Assembly: GCA_046154585.1 (NCBI GenBank)
Contig: JBJXDX010000091.1
Coordinates: forward strand, 62,001 to 126,000
Length of the DNA stretch: 64,000 nt
Reading direction: 5' to 3'
Source: CADEFX01 sp046154585
Lineage (GTDB): Bacteria; Pseudomonadota; Alphaproteobacteria; Rhizobiales; Hyphomicrobiaceae
Shown here: positions 1 to 9,102 of the stretch, in pieces
Layout of the letters: each line of letters starts with the position of its first letter
Position numbering within the stretch: the first letter of the stretch is position 1
The notes under the pieces: generated by a model
Databases searched by the model: none
The model's input: only the letters and a program-made list of their open reading frames with translations
Told to the model about the DNA's origin: nothing
Position numbers and translations under genes: made by a program

Positions 1-981
1 GAACATGCGGCGGCGCGTGACCTCTGGTGCCTTGAGATACTCCTCATAGATCTTCAGAAAACGCGACGCCTGTCCGGTGGCCTCTGCCACTGTCTGTTGC
101 TTGTAGCCTTCGGCGCCTTGCAGCGTACGCTCCGCCTCACCGCGGGCCTCCGGCACGATCCGGTTGGCGTATGTGAACGCCTCGTTCTGGAGCCGTTCCT
201 TGTCGGCGCGTGCGGCCTGCACATCACGGAACGCATCGATGACCGACGCTGGCGGATCGACCTTCTGCAATTGCACCTGATCGATGCGAATGCCAGCCTT
301 ATACATATCGAGCGTGTCCTGCATCAGCTTCTGCACAGCCGCTTCGGTTTTTTGCCGCGCTTCCGTCAGGATGGGCTGAATGTTGGACTGGCCGACGATC
401 TCGCGCATCGCGCTTTCCGCCACTTCTTTGACGGTCGTTTCCGGGTTCTGAATATTGAAGAGATATTCGGCCGCGTCCCGGATGCGCCAGAAGACCACGA
501 AATCCACGTCGACGATGTTCTCGTCGCCGGTGAGCATCAGGCTTTCCTCGGGAATGTCACGAATGCCGGTCGCCATCCCGCGGCTGGCCGTTCCTGTGCG
601 CATACCCACTTCGATGATGTTCTGGCGCGTCACCTTCGGCAGACGCACCTCTTCGATCGGGTAGGGAAGCCGGAAGTGCAGCCCCGGCGGCTCCTGCCGC
701 GTGAACTGACCGAAGCGCATGACAACGCCGAGCTCGTCGGGGTTGACCCGAAATGTAAAGGCAAAGAAACAAAACAGCGCGATTCCGACGGCCGCGGCCA
801 GGAACATCAACGGACCAGGAATGCCCGATCCTGGAATGACCTGCTTCAAGCGGTCCTGACTACGCTTCAGCAGCTCTTCCAGATCCGGCTGGTTGCCGCC
901 GCCGGTCGGACCCGAACCCCATGGGCCACCACCGCCGCCTCCGCCACCCTTCCAACCGCCGCCTTGATTGCTCCACGGCAT
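1..981 (-). CDS. hflK: HflK, membrane protease regulator (3' end outside window)
   Basis: Band-7/SPFH membrane protein that with HflC forms the large complex around the FtsH protease. The visible 327 residues start at an ATG (981-979). There is a Gly/Trp-rich head (residues 1-30), one membrane segment (about 56-77), then the SPFH domain beginning VNPDELGVVMRFG and the helical stretch rich in Glu, Ala and Gln after residue 250. The reading frame is open at base 1, so the C-terminus and probably hflC lie beyond the edge. Family members are usually near 380-400 residues, so roughly 50-70 are missing. It lies downstream of folA on the same strand after a 260-bp gap. The identification is firm. 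Confidence 0.95.
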   Translation of the reverse strand, partial: MPWSNQGGGWKGGGGGGGGPWGSGPTGGGNQPDLEELLKRSQDRLKQVIPGSGIPGPLMFLAAAVGIALFCFFAFTFRVNPDELGVVMRFGQFTRQEPPGLHFRLPYPIEEVRLPKVTRQNIIEVGMRTGTASRGMATGIRDIPEESLMLTGDENIVDVDFVVFWRIRDAAEYLFNIQNPETTVKEVAESAMREIVGQSNIQPILTEARQKTEAAVQKLMQDTLDMYKAGIRIDQVQLQKVDPPASVIDAFRDVQAARADKERLQNEAFTYANRIVPEARGEAERTLQGAEGYKQQTVAEATGQASRFLKIYEEYLKAPEVTRRRMF

Positions 982-1162
982 CAATATCTGCCCTTCTTCT
1001 GTTCCATCGGACCGGGATGCACGTGAACCTCCGACCGTGTGCCAGTCGGGGTCCCCAATCCATCCCTTTCACGGAGATCTTGCCCGGACAGCTTATAGGA
1101 CATGCCGCCGGGCCTGCGCAAACAATGAGCAGAATTTCGGTAATGCGAAGCTGAGGTTCAAC

Positions 1163-1184
1163 CCCGCCGGCAGCACGCGGCGGG
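1163..1184. other. Hairpin in the folA-hflK gap
   Basis: A perfect 7-bp stem CCCGCCG/CGGCGGG with an 8-base loop lies in the 260-bp gap between folA and hflK. On the plus strand it is followed by a T-rich stretch, but both flanking genes read on the minus strand, where no T-run follows it. It could be a weak attenuator, part of the hflK promoter region, or chance in GC-rich DNA. The rest of the gap (982-1241) shows nothing else I can name. Confidence 0.25.
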
Positions 1185-1241
1185 CCTATATTTTGCTAGC
1201 CCGCTCGCAAAGAGGGCTTGAAATGCCGCAAAGGCAAGCGC

Positions 1242-1778
1242 TTAGAACGACTGGGCCGGGCTGGAATTCCGCTCGAGCACGACCAGGGTGGCGTCATAAT
1301 CGTCGCCCGGCGCGCGCTCCAAGTGTATGCGCGACACGTCATGCCAATTCACCATGTCCGGTGTAAAGAACGTATCCCCCTCGGGCGAGCCGTGGATGCG
1401 CGTCAAGTAGATCCGGCCGGCACGCGCCAGCATCGCCTCGAAGATGTCCGCCCCGCCGATGACCGCGATCTCGTCGGCGCCTCGCACAGCGGCCAGCGCC
1501 TGGGCGCGCGCGATGGCCGCGTCCACGCTTGCGAAAACCTCCACTCCATCGGCCTTGAAGGCAGGGTCACGCGTCACCACAAGATTGTCGCGGCCCGGCA
1601 AAGGCTTACCGATCGACTGAAACGTCTTGCGGCCCATGATGACCGGCTTGCCGAGCGTCAGCTTGCGAAACATTTTGAGGTCGTTCGGCATCCGCCACGG
1701 CAGCGTGCCCTTACGGCCGATCACACCATTCTCCGCAACGGCAACGACGAACGCGATACGGGCGGGCGCACCGCTCAC
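1242..1778 (-). CDS. folA: Dihydrofolate reductase
   Basis: Reduces dihydrofolate to tetrahydrofolate with NADPH, restoring the cofactor that the preceding thymidylate synthase oxidises. The protein has 178 residues. Family marks are the N-terminal AVAENGVIGRKGTLPW strand-loop, the substrate-binding acid D33 in PNDLKMF, the NADPH motif GKPVIMGRKTFQSIG and VIGGADIF near residue 115. I chose the GTG at 1778-1776 as start. It overlaps the thyA stop by 4 bases (GTGA), which implies translational coupling. The open frame runs further upstream through thyA, but that extension does not look like DHFR. Confidence 0.95.
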   Translation of the reverse strand: MSGAPARIAFVVAVAENGVIGRKGTLPWRMPNDLKMFRKLTLGKPVIMGRKTFQSIGKPLPGRDNLVVTRDPAFKADGVEVFASVDAAIARAQALAAVRGADEIAVIGGADIFEAMLARAGRIYLTRIHGSPEGDTFFTPDMVNWHDVSRIHLERAPGDDYDATLVVLERNSSPAQSF

Positions 1779-2569
1779 ACCGCTACCTCGGCCTTGATGT
1801 GCGGATGCGGATCGTACCCGGTGAGCTTGAAGTCCTCGTACTTGAAGTCGAAGATCGAGCGCACGGCAGGATTGATCTCCATCCGCGGCAGCGGTCTCGG
1901 CGTCCGCGTCAACTGCAGGTCGGCCTGATCGAAATGGTTCAAGTAGAGGTGCGTATCGCCGAAGGTGTGAACAAAGTCGCCCACCCGCAGCCCCGTCGCC
2001 TGGGCCATCATCATCGTCAGCAGCGCATAGCTGGCGATATTGAACGGCACACCCAGAAACACGTCCGCCGAGCGCTGATAGAGCTGGCACGACAGCCGCC
2101 CGTCAGCGACATAAAACTGAAACAGGCAATGGCACGGCGCCAGCGCCATGTCTGGAATGTCTGCGGGGTTCCAGGCGGAAACGATCATCCGCCGGCTATC
2201 GGGGTTGCTCTTCAGCGTCTCGACCACCTCCTGGATCTGATCGATTGTGCGGCCGTCGGGCGTGGCCCATGAGCGCCACTGCTTGCCGTACACCGGGCCG
2301 AGGTCTCCGGTTTCATCCGCCCAGTCGTCCCAGATCGTGACGCCGTGTTTTTTCAGGTAATCCGTATTGGTGTCGCCGGCCAGGAACCAGATCAACTCGT
2401 GCACGATCGACTTCAGGTGCAGCTTCTTCGTCGTCACGAGCGGAAATCCGTCAGCTAGATCAAAGCGCATCTGGTGACCGAAAATCGAGATCGTACCCGT
2501 GCCGGTTCGATCCGTTTTTCGGATCCCTTCCGTCCGCACGCGTCGCATGAGGTCCAGATAGTTTTGCAT
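1775..2569 (-). CDS. thyA: Thymidylate synthase
   Basis: Methylates dUMP to dTMP using 5,10-methylene-tetrahydrofolate and produces dihydrofolate. It is 264 residues, the same length as the E. coli enzyme. The catalytic cysteine is C146 in APCHCLFQF. The phosphate-binding arginines lie in SRRMIVSAWNPADIP, and the C-terminus ends AEVAV. The start ATG is at 2569. The gene is followed by folA with a 4-base overlap and preceded by a CPBP protease gene on the same strand, so the three may be one transcription unit. Confidence 0.97.
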   Translation of the reverse strand: MQNYLDLMRRVRTEGIRKTDRTGTGTISIFGHQMRFDLADGFPLVTTKKLHLKSIVHELIWFLAGDTNTDYLKKHGVTIWDDWADETGDLGPVYGKQWRSWATPDGRTIDQIQEVVETLKSNPDSRRMIVSAWNPADIPDMALAPCHCLFQFYVADGRLSCQLYQRSADVFLGVPFNIASYALLTMMMAQATGLRVGDFVHTFGDTHLYLNHFDQADLQLTRTPRPLPRMEINPAVRSIFDFKYEDFKLTGYDPHPHIKAEVAV

Positions 2570-2598
2570 ACGACTATTCTAGCGCGATTCCCGCAACG

Positions 2599-3336
2599 TC
2601 ACACCGGCAGCGGCGCAAATCTCAACACGAACACCAAGCTCGTGTTGTAGACCGCATGGCAGATCAACGCCGGCAACAGGCTGCCCGTTTTCCACAGCAG
2701 CCACGAGAAATACAGCCCGATCAGGAAGACCTCCGCCATCCCGGCCGCCGAATAGCCCCAGTGCAACAAGGTCCAGGCGGCGGTGGTTATCAGGGCCGCC
2801 GGCCAGAAGCCCAGGCGTTGGGCCAGCGCCGACTGCAGAAAGCCGCGAAATGTCAGTTCCTCCATCAGCGGCGCCCCCACGCCGATCGCCAAGGCCGCCA
2901 ATGGCCAAGCATCGGACTGGATAAGGGCGCGGTGAGGCCGAAGATCGGCCATCATATCGTTTTCGAAAAGCCAATAGAGAAGCGCATTGAGCCCACCGAG
3001 GAGAAGCGCCATTGCCAGAATGGCGGCACCGATAAGCCACGAACCTTGTGCGACCGGTCGAAGCTGCAGAACCTCTAATCTGCGCCCGCCAAACAGCCCC
3101 GCCGCCAGAAGCACTAGAGCCACCATCGCCGCCTGCGACACCACCAGCCACAGCATCAGCGGTCCGGGCATTTCCTCCGAGACAAGCCCGAAACGGGCGG
3201 CCGCGCTGACGACCGCGGCCGCAACCAACTGGCCTACAATGAAAATCGCTATGGTTGACGCAATCGCCCAGCGCCCGCGCCACGGCGTGGCGGCGATGTA
3301 GCGGGGCGGGCCGATCAGCAATTGGCGCAAAGGCAT
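2599..3336 (-). CDS. CPBP-family intramembrane metalloprotease
   Basis: A polytopic inner-membrane protein of 245 residues related to Rce1/CAAX proteases and bacteriocin-processing enzymes. The three family motifs are present: EELTFRG (EExxxR, about residue 161), the histidine motif in LLHWGYS, and the CHAVYN motif (HxxxN) near the C-terminus. About seven hydrophobic segments surround them. I use the ATG at 3336, which has a modest GGACAG upstream. In-frame starts at 3381 (ATG) and 3432 (TTG) would add 15-32 residues without membrane or motif content. The substrate is unknown. It lies 29 bp upstream of thyA. Confidence 0.85.
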   Translation of the reverse strand: MPLRQLLIGPPRYIAATPWRGRWAIASTIAIFIVGQLVAAAVVSAAARFGLVSEEMPGPLMLWLVVSQAAMVALVLLAAGLFGGRRLEVLQLRPVAQGSWLIGAAILAMALLLGGLNALLYWLFENDMMADLRPHRALIQSDAWPLAALAIGVGAPLMEELTFRGFLQSALAQRLGFWPAALITTAAWTLLHWGYSAAGMAEVFLIGLYFSWLLWKTGSLLPALICHAVYNTSLVFVLRFAPLPV

Positions 3337-3434
3337 CTGTCCGATCGCCGCTTGGCATGCCAGGCCATGCCGCGGCCTCATTGCGTTAAGTGTGCGTATC
3401 AACACCTGCGGGCCAGCGGCCCCGCGGCGCAACC

Positions 3435-3463
3435 TTTTTTTTAACCCCTAGACCGCCTATATT
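3435..3463 (+). promoter_or_regulatory. Possible ssrA promoter
   Basis: TATATT at 3458-3463 lies about 6 bases upstream of the 5' hairpin of the tmRNA acceptor piece, with a T-run 17 bases further upstream at the -35 distance. The position fits a sigma-70-type promoter for the RNA. The -35 match is poor, so this rests mainly on spacing. Confidence 0.35.
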
Positions 3464-3468
3464 GCGGG

Positions 3469-3806
3469 TGCCGGATTCGTCCGGCTATGGCGATAAATGG
3501 ACATCGTAATAAGCTCATCGGACCCGGGGGCAGTACCCGGCGCCTCCACCACATGCCGCCGAAACTCGCAAAAGTGCGGCGGCATCTGATGGGGGCGAAA
3601 TAGGATCGACGAGAGTGTAAAGGGTGCGCTTTTGCCCGGCATGATACCGCCGTTATCGGGTCAATCAGAATAGTTGCCAATGACAACTATGCTGAGGCTG
3701 CTCTCGCTGCGTAATGCAGTTGGATTAGCCTGAACTTGAAGCCCTGGCGTCTAGCAACGTCAGGCGCGGTTCGGAGGGCACCGGGCAACAGAAGCCCTCC
3801 ACTTCA
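3469..3806 (+). ncRNA. ssrA: Circularly permuted two-piece tmRNA
   Basis: Rescues stalled ribosomes and adds a degradation tag. The order is permuted, as in alphaproteobacteria: the acceptor piece comes first, opening with hairpin GCCGGA-UUCG-UCCGGC (3470-3485) and ending CGCCTCCACCA (3541-3551). An intervening segment follows with an ATGCCGCC/GGCGGCAT hairpin, then the coding piece from GGGGGCG (3591). GGGGGCG pairs with CGCCTCC over 7 bp (one G-U) to rebuild the acceptor stem. The tag frame 3676-3714 reads ANDNYAEAALAA then TAA; the AA end is what ClpX recognises. The coding piece ends near the GGAGGGC/GCCCTCC hairpin (3773-3800). The outer ends are estimates. sspB follows directly. Confidence 0.95.
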
Positions 3807-3863
3807 CCTTTCCCGCGTTCTGGGTCTAAAGTGGAGTGAAACAGGGGCCACGATCACTCGACC

Positions 3864-4571
3864 ATGACGGCAGCGCAGGATATCGACTATGAAGCTCTTG
3901 CGCAGGATGCCATGCGAAGCGTTGTTCGCAGCGTCCTGACGCGGGTCGCCAAGACCGGCCTGCCCGGTGAGCATCATTTTTATGTGGCATTCAATACCCA
4001 AGCGCTAGGCGTCACCATTTCCAAGCGTCTGAAGGAAAAATATCCCTCCGAGATGACGATCGTGCTGCAGCACCGATTCTGGGACCTGATCGTCTCGGAG
4101 GAGCGGTTCGAGGTGAAACTCACGTTCGACAGCATTCCCGAGCGTCTCGTCGTTCCCTTCCGCGCGGTCAAAGTCTTCTTCGATCCGAGCGTCCCTTACG
4201 GCCTTCAGTTCGAGCAGTCGGAATTGGGCTCCGAGGCGGCCCGTCGCCTGGGCGGGGAGATAGATAGCGGCGGCATGCCGGACATGCCGACGGTGGCGCG
4301 CAACGATGGCCCGATGCCGGTACGATCCAACGCCGACAAGCAGCGCCGGGAGCGCGCGCCACGGCGTCCCAAGTCGGACAAGCCGGTCGAAGTCGGCCAC
4401 GACAACACCGCCGACGCGCGGCCTCCGGTCTCTGCTCCGCCGCCGCGCGCGGTAGCATCTAAGCCGCATGCCGTTCCCGATCGCGGCAAGCCCGCCGAGG
4501 CGGACGCAAAAGCCGATGCCGGCGCCGATGGCGGCAAGGTCGTCAGGCTCGATCAGTTCCGCAAGAAGTAA
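3864..4571 (+). CDS. sspB: SspB, ClpXP adaptor for ssrA-tagged proteins
   Basis: Binds the ssrA tag and tethers tagged proteins to the ClpX unfoldase. The 235-residue protein has the alpha-type SspB core over residues 1-125, with HHFYVAFNT, EMTIVLQHRFWDL and VPFRAVKVFFDPS. A long Ala/Pro/Lys-rich linker follows (about 130-220), then a short C-terminal end VVRLDQFRKK that fits the ClpX-docking motif. The start is ATG 3864, matching the usual N-terminus with the IDYEALAQDAMR helix. No strong Shine-Dalgarno is visible. It sits 57 bp after the ssrA coding piece, so tag RNA and adaptor are neighbours. Confidence 0.93.
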   Translation: MTAAQDIDYEALAQDAMRSVVRSVLTRVAKTGLPGEHHFYVAFNTQALGVTISKRLKEKYPSEMTIVLQHRFWDLIVSEERFEVKLTFDSIPERLVVPFRAVKVFFDPSVPYGLQFEQSELGSEAARRLGGEIDSGGMPDMPTVARNDGPMPVRSNADKQRRERAPRRPKSDKPVEVGHDNTADARPPVSAPPPRAVASKPHAVPDRGKPAEADAKADAGADGGKVVRLDQFRKK

Positions 4572-4683
4572 TCCTTCGTCACACCCTGCGTTTGCAGCTC
4601 GCGTTTCGCGGCTCGCATGCTGTTGGTTGTGAAGCACCCCTCGCTGTAGAGTGTCGCTTCTGTCGGCACTCACGAGGTGATAT

Positions 4684-5451
4684 GTGACCCCCATCGGCCT
4701 TTTCCACGGCGAGACTGCGCTCGTCACCGGCTCTGCCTCCAATATTGGGCGTGCCATTGCCGAAGCGCTTGCTCGCGAAGGCGCTGCCATGCTGCTCGCC
4801 GACGTTGATCCGGCGCGCAACAAGGCGACTCATGAGGCCATTGTCGCCGCAGGCGGTACGGCCGAGGCCATCACCACCGACCTCTCTACCAAAAACGGTT
4901 GGCGCGATCTGCTGGCCAAGGTCGGCAACCGCCGCATCGACATGCTGGTGCACTCCGCCTCGCCGCCACGCAAGGAGAGCGATGGCCCGCTCACGGTGTC
5001 CGAGGACACCTGGGACGGGATGCTCAACGTCAATGTGCGCTCGGGCTTCTTCTTGGCGCGCGAGATCGGCCTCGCCATGCAACGCAACGGTGTGAAGGGG
5101 CGCATGCTCTTCATCACCTCGCTGCACGCCTATGCGCCGCGCAATATCCCGCACTATTCCGCCTCCAAGGCAGCGCAGACCATGGTGGTGCGCGAGCTCG
5201 CCCGCACGCTAGGCCCCTCCGGCATCCGCATCAATGCGCTGGCGCCGGGCGCCGTGCCCGGCGGCGGCTTCAACGCCGCGCAGCACGATTTCTCCGGCAA
5301 GGTCCCGCTCGGCCGCACTGGCACGGCCGAGGACATGGCCGGCCCCGCCGTCGCGCTCCTCTCCGACCGCTTCTCACGCTACGTCACTGGCACCACGCTC
5401 GCCGTCGACGGCGGCATCGCGCTCTACAATTGGATCAAGGCGCCGGACTAA
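4684..5451 (+). CDS. SDR-family oxidoreductase
   Basis: A classical short-chain dehydrogenase/reductase of 255 residues, probably cytosolic and NAD(P)-dependent. The cofactor motif is TGSASNIGRA near residue 15. The catalytic Ser is in LFITSLHAY and the Tyr/Lys pair in YSASKAA. The C-terminal VTGTTLAVDGG is typical. The start is GTG 4684 with GAGGTGA a few bases upstream. Its stop (5449-5451) abuts the stop of the convergent DUF2339 gene with no gap. The substrate is unknown; no pathway partner is adjacent. Confidence 0.88.
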   Translation: MTPIGLFHGETALVTGSASNIGRAIAEALAREGAAMLLADVDPARNKATHEAIVAAGGTAEAITTDLSTKNGWRDLLAKVGNRRIDMLVHSASPPRKESDGPLTVSEDTWDGMLNVNVRSGFFLAREIGLAMQRNGVKGRMLFITSLHAYAPRNIPHYSASKAAQTMVVRELARTLGPSGIRINALAPGAVPGGGFNAAQHDFSGKVPLGRTGTAEDMAGPAVALLSDRFSRYVTGTTLAVDGGIALYNWIKAPD

Positions 5452-8166
5452 TCACTCTGATGTCGGAGGCGACGCCGCAGGCTTCGCGAACACCAGCTTT
5501 TGGTACGCGAGCCCGATTCCGATCAACACCACGCCCAGGCTGATGAACGACAGCGCACGCCACAGTCCGGTCAACCCGGACAGATCAAGCAGGAATACCT
5601 TCGCCACCGACAGCAGCACCAGTGCCGCCGACGCCATGCGCGCCTCGCGCGAGCCGCGCCAGATGCTGTAGGCCAGGAACACCAGGCCCAGCACCAGCCA
5701 CGCCGCCGAGTACGTCCAAACTTCCGCGCTCGACGTCGAGCGCATGAAGCCGATCCGCTCGCCCCGGAAGGCATGCCGCACTTCCAGCGTCACGTACGCG
5801 AACAGCAGCAGCCCGGCGAGAATGGTGGCGCCCATGACGTACCATTGCGGCCTGACACCGCGCGCATGCCGTGCGATCAGCGCCGCCATCAGGCCCGGCA
5901 GCAGATACGCCAGCATCAACGAGCTGAAAACTGTGGGCCCGCTCACCGCGCTGTGCGTCAGGAACGGATTCTCCGCAAGCAGCAGCCCGCCTGCGATGAC
6001 GAAGGCACTGATCACCCCGAAGATCAGCGACGCAATGCGGAACACGGGATTGGTGCGCGCCACATCCAGCCGCGTCAGTACAAAGGAGAAGCCGAGGCTC
6101 GTCAGCGCGAACAGTCCCATCTCCACGTGCCCCGAAGCGGGCTTCAATGGATCGCCGTCATTCAGCGCATGCCGGATCTGGAAGTAGAACAGCAACGCCG
6201 CAAACAAAATCGCCAGCGACTCCGACAGCCGTACCGCGAGGTCCTGCGCCCGAGTCCGAAGCAGCACGGCCGCCGACGCGAACGCCACGGCCGGGACGCC
6301 ATAACCAAGCAGCAGCCAATTGAAGATTGGCGTGCGCCCAACATCGGCGCCCATGATCACCGGGTCCCAGGCGATGCGCCCCAGCACGACGAGGCCGATC
6401 GCCGTCACCGCGTACCGCAGCAGCGGGATATCGCGCAGCGTCGCCACCCACGCCGTGCCGAGCGCAGCCAGCGCAAACGCCACCGTGAGATAGCCGCGCG
6501 ACAGCGTCGCCACGAGCGCGAAGCACAGTGCGCCGATGGCTGCCGCTGCGAACGCGCCCGTCGCCAGCATGGCCGCCGGAGATGGGATCTCGCGCTCGCG
6601 CGCCAGAAATCGTTCCGCGGCCAGCACGAACAATCCGCCGAGTGCCGCTCCGGCGAATGCGAAGGGAATCGATTGATCGAATTGCGTCACGCGAAGGTAG
6701 ACGAGCACCAGCGCCAGCAGCAGCGTCACCGTGGCTGCCAGAGTGTAAAGTCCCGCCGCGCGCACGTTGAGCACGCGCCCGAGCCACAGCCGGTATCCCG
6801 CGATCGCCGCAACACCAAGCGAGATCACCGCCCCAAACAGCATGTAGCTCGACACGTTCTCCGGTAGGCGCAGAACGCCGGCCACAGCCGGCGCAAGCAG
6901 TGTCACTGCGGGCGGCTCCGACAATCCCGGCCATGCGATCACCGCAGCCAGCGCCACGAGTCCCGCCCATGGCGCAGCAGCAGCCGCAGGCGCACTCATC
7001 CATGCCGTTGCGGAGAGCAGCGCCACGACCGCAAACACGAACGGCACCAGCGCACCGAGCCCGTAACGGCTCTGCAGCAGCATCGCCGCCGCCATCACCG
7101 CGAGTGCCCCCAGCGCGACGGATGACACGAGGTCGGGCTCCGCATCCTCATCGCGGACACCGGCGTTCGGCTCGATACCGATGAACACTGCCGCCAGCAC
7201 CAATTGGATCAAGAGGTGAGAATAGCCGGCCAGAGTCCAGTCGCCGTCTCCCGGCACCATTTGCGAGAGGAACGGGAAGGACCACAGCACCGCACCCGCG
7301 ACCGCGAGGCCCGCCAGCCACAGCCAGCGCCGCAGACGCGCCAGGCCATAGGCCGACGCCGCCACGACAGCCAGGTAGATCACTACCGGCCACGGGTTCG
7401 GCTTGTCGGACGACACGAGCATCGGCGCGACGTACGCACCGGCGAGCCCCAGTCCCGCTAGTGCCGGGCCATGCAGTGCCGCCGCCAGCATCGTGCCGAT
7501 GCCCACGACGCCCAGCAGAATGAATGTCAGCGCGGGCCCGATGAATTCATACAGCGCGTGCGCCGCATAGATCGTGCCGAACGCCGCCACCGTGCCCGCG
7601 GCCGTCAGCACGCTCGGAATGTGAGCGGACGGAATGGTATCGATGGGCAGCGCCCGCTCCGTACGCCGGAACCACTCGCCGGCCGCAATGAGGGCGGCCG
7701 CAAACAACGCGCCCATGACGATGCGCGCACCTGGCCCGAAGAAGCCCTGCTCGATGGAATAGCGCACCAGCAATAACCCACCGAGCCCCAGCGCCAGTCC
7801 ACCGACCCACACCGCCCAGCGCGTCCCCAACCGCTCCTCCAGCGAAGTCCTGGGACCTGCGGCACCCGCAATTTCCTCGGATGGGGTAATGGTCGGTACC
7901 GCGCTTTCCTCAATCGGCTCCGAAGTCACCCCGGCTGTTTCGTCTGCAGGCTGGTCGATCTCGGCTTGCGGCTCCGCGAGCGCCTCCGGAGCATCGGGCT
8001 TGACCTCCGGCGCCGGGCCGCCGCGCAGCCCTGCCACCTCCCGCCGCAAATCCGCCTGTGCCCGCTCGCCGGCGTCCAGCCGAAAGGCGATCGCGTCGAG
8101 TTGCTTGCGCATCGTGCGCGTCATGAAGATCGCGACCAGCGCGAAGATCAGACCCAGGAATTCCAT
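5452..8166 (-). CDS. DUF2339 large polytopic membrane protein
   Basis: A 904-residue inner-membrane protein of the DUF2339 family. It starts with one hydrophobic segment (MEFLGLIFALVAIFM), then a charged coiled-coil stretch (about 17-45) and an acidic Pro/Glu-rich linker to about residue 105. From the SLEERLGTRWAVWVGGLALGLGG region onward nearly the whole chain is hydrophobic, with more than twenty potential membrane helices. The family has no established function; a transport or envelope role is only a guess. It is transcribed toward the SDR gene. Confidence 0.85.
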   Translation of the reverse strand: MEFLGLIFALVAIFMTRTMRKQLDAIAFRLDAGERAQADLRREVAGLRGGPAPEVKPDAPEALAEPQAEIDQPADETAGVTSEPIEESAVPTITPSEEIAGAAGPRTSLEERLGTRWAVWVGGLALGLGGLLLVRYSIEQGFFGPGARIVMGALFAAALIAAGEWFRRTERALPIDTIPSAHIPSVLTAAGTVAAFGTIYAAHALYEFIGPALTFILLGVVGIGTMLAAALHGPALAGLGLAGAYVAPMLVSSDKPNPWPVVIYLAVVAASAYGLARLRRWLWLAGLAVAGAVLWSFPFLSQMVPGDGDWTLAGYSHLLIQLVLAAVFIGIEPNAGVRDEDAEPDLVSSVALGALAVMAAAMLLQSRYGLGALVPFVFAVVALLSATAWMSAPAAAAAPWAGLVALAAVIAWPGLSEPPAVTLLAPAVAGVLRLPENVSSYMLFGAVISLGVAAIAGYRLWLGRVLNVRAAGLYTLAATVTLLLALVLVYLRVTQFDQSIPFAFAGAALGGLFVLAAERFLAREREIPSPAAMLATGAFAAAAIGALCFALVATLSRGYLTVAFALAALGTAWVATLRDIPLLRYAVTAIGLVVLGRIAWDPVIMGADVGRTPIFNWLLLGYGVPAVAFASAAVLLRTRAQDLAVRLSESLAILFAALLFYFQIRHALNDGDPLKPASGHVEMGLFALTSLGFSFVLTRLDVARTNPVFRIASLIFGVISAFVIAGGLLLAENPFLTHSAVSGPTVFSSLMLAYLLPGLMAALIARHARGVRPQWYVMGATILAGLLLFAYVTLEVRHAFRGERIGFMRSTSSAEVWTYSAAWLVLGLVFLAYSIWRGSREARMASAALVLLSVAKVFLLDLSGLTGLWRALSFISLGVVLIGIGLAYQKLVFAKPAASPPTSE

Positions 8167-8343
8167 GATGTCGTCGAGCCCCTTCGGCTGCCGACGTACC
8201 GGCGCCGATTCGCATGATTCTGCCGCGCGATCGTTAAATTATGACGCGCCCTGGGCTGGGCAAAGGCGATGGCTTGGCGGAGGTTAACCCCTCAGCCTAG
8301 AATTGCTCCAATCAGCCCAAGACCAAAAACGGGGACGCACCAA

Positions 8344-8691
8344 ATGGACTGGGTCGTTGATCTTGCAACCGCCAAAACAGCTCCAATCCCGGAAGGCGCC
8401 CGGTCGGCCCTGCTGATGCGCCACGGCACCATGACGCTGCGCTACTACCAACCCCGCGGCACCGATCCCCAGACCCCGCACGACCAGGACGAGATCTACA
8501 TCGTCGCCGCCGGACGCGGCACCGTCGTCTCCGGCCCCAGCGAAGGTGAGCTCGACCGCAAACCGTTCAGCACCGGCGACGCCATCTTCGTCCCCGCCGG
8601 ACACGTGCATCGCTTCCTCGATTTCACCGGCGATTTCGGCGTCTGGGTCGTGTTCTGGGGACCGAAGGGTGGAGAAGCACCCCAATCCTGA
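8344..8691 (+). CDS. Small cupin-domain protein
   Basis: A 115-residue single-domain cupin. The metal-binding motifs are visible: HDQDEIYIV with the first His/Glu cluster, and GDAIFVPAGHVHRF with the second histidines. I start at ATG 8344; the frame is open 25 codons upstream but those residues are not cupin-like. It is followed 62 bp later by a NIPSNAP gene and then a hydroxyacid dehydrogenase on the same strand, a set that suggests small-molecule catabolism. Cupins this small may be isomerases, dioxygenases or sensors, so no reaction is assigned. Confidence 0.85.
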   Translation: MDWVVDLATAKTAPIPEGARSALLMRHGTMTLRYYQPRGTDPQTPHDQDEIYIVAAGRGTVVSGPSEGELDRKPFSTGDAIFVPAGHVHRFLDFTGDFGVWVVFWGPKGGEAPQS

Positions 8692-8753
8692 GATAGCATT
8701 CGGTCCTGTGACCTGCTCCAATCAGGTTCTCATCATCCCCAGGAGGAAATCCT

Positions 8754-9080
8754 ATGATCCATGAGCTGCGTGTCTACTATTGCGTTCCCGGCCGCCTGCC
8801 CAATCTGCTGAAGCGCTTTGACACCATCACGTTGAAGCTGTGGGACAAGCACAAGATCAAGCAAGCCGGGTTCTGGACCGTGCTCGTCGGTGAGTCCAAC
8901 CAGGCGCTCTATTACCTCGTGGAATGGGAGAGCATGGCCGACCGCGAGAAGAAGTGGAACGCCTTCCAGTCCGACCCTGATTGGATCAAAGCCCGCGCAG
9001 AGACGGAAAAGGACGGCCCGATCGTCTCCAAGGTCGTCAATTCGTTCCTGCAGCCGACCTCGTTCTCGGCCGTGAAGTAA
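8754..9080 (+). CDS. NIPSNAP-family protein
   Basis: A 108-residue protein of the NIPSNAP/ferredoxin-like fold (dimeric alpha-beta barrel). It begins MIHELRVYYCVPGRLP and contains LYYLVEWESMADREKKW. A good Shine-Dalgarno (CAGGAGG) precedes the ATG at 8754. Bacterial members often accompany catabolic genes, but their biochemical role is not established. It lies between the cupin and the dehydrogenase genes with short gaps. Confidence 0.85.
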   Translation: MIHELRVYYCVPGRLPNLLKRFDTITLKLWDKHKIKQAGFWTVLVGESNQALYYLVEWESMADREKKWNAFQSDPDWIKARAETEKDGPIVSKVVNSFLQPTSFSAVK

Positions 9081-9102
9081 CCGTCACAATCGGGCGCCTG
9101 AT

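Noticed and set aside
97..1026. 309-codon plus-strand frame at the left edge
   Set aside because: Antisense to hflK, whose frame is open to base 1 and has a full SPFH domain.
3441..3686. 81-codon minus-strand frame
   Set aside because: It lies across the tmRNA gene, whose acceptor stem and tag frame explain the sequence.
5500..6867. 455-codon plus-strand frame
   Set aside because: Antisense to the DUF2339 gene. Its composition (Gln, Arg, His) is the typical shadow of a hydrophobic coding region.
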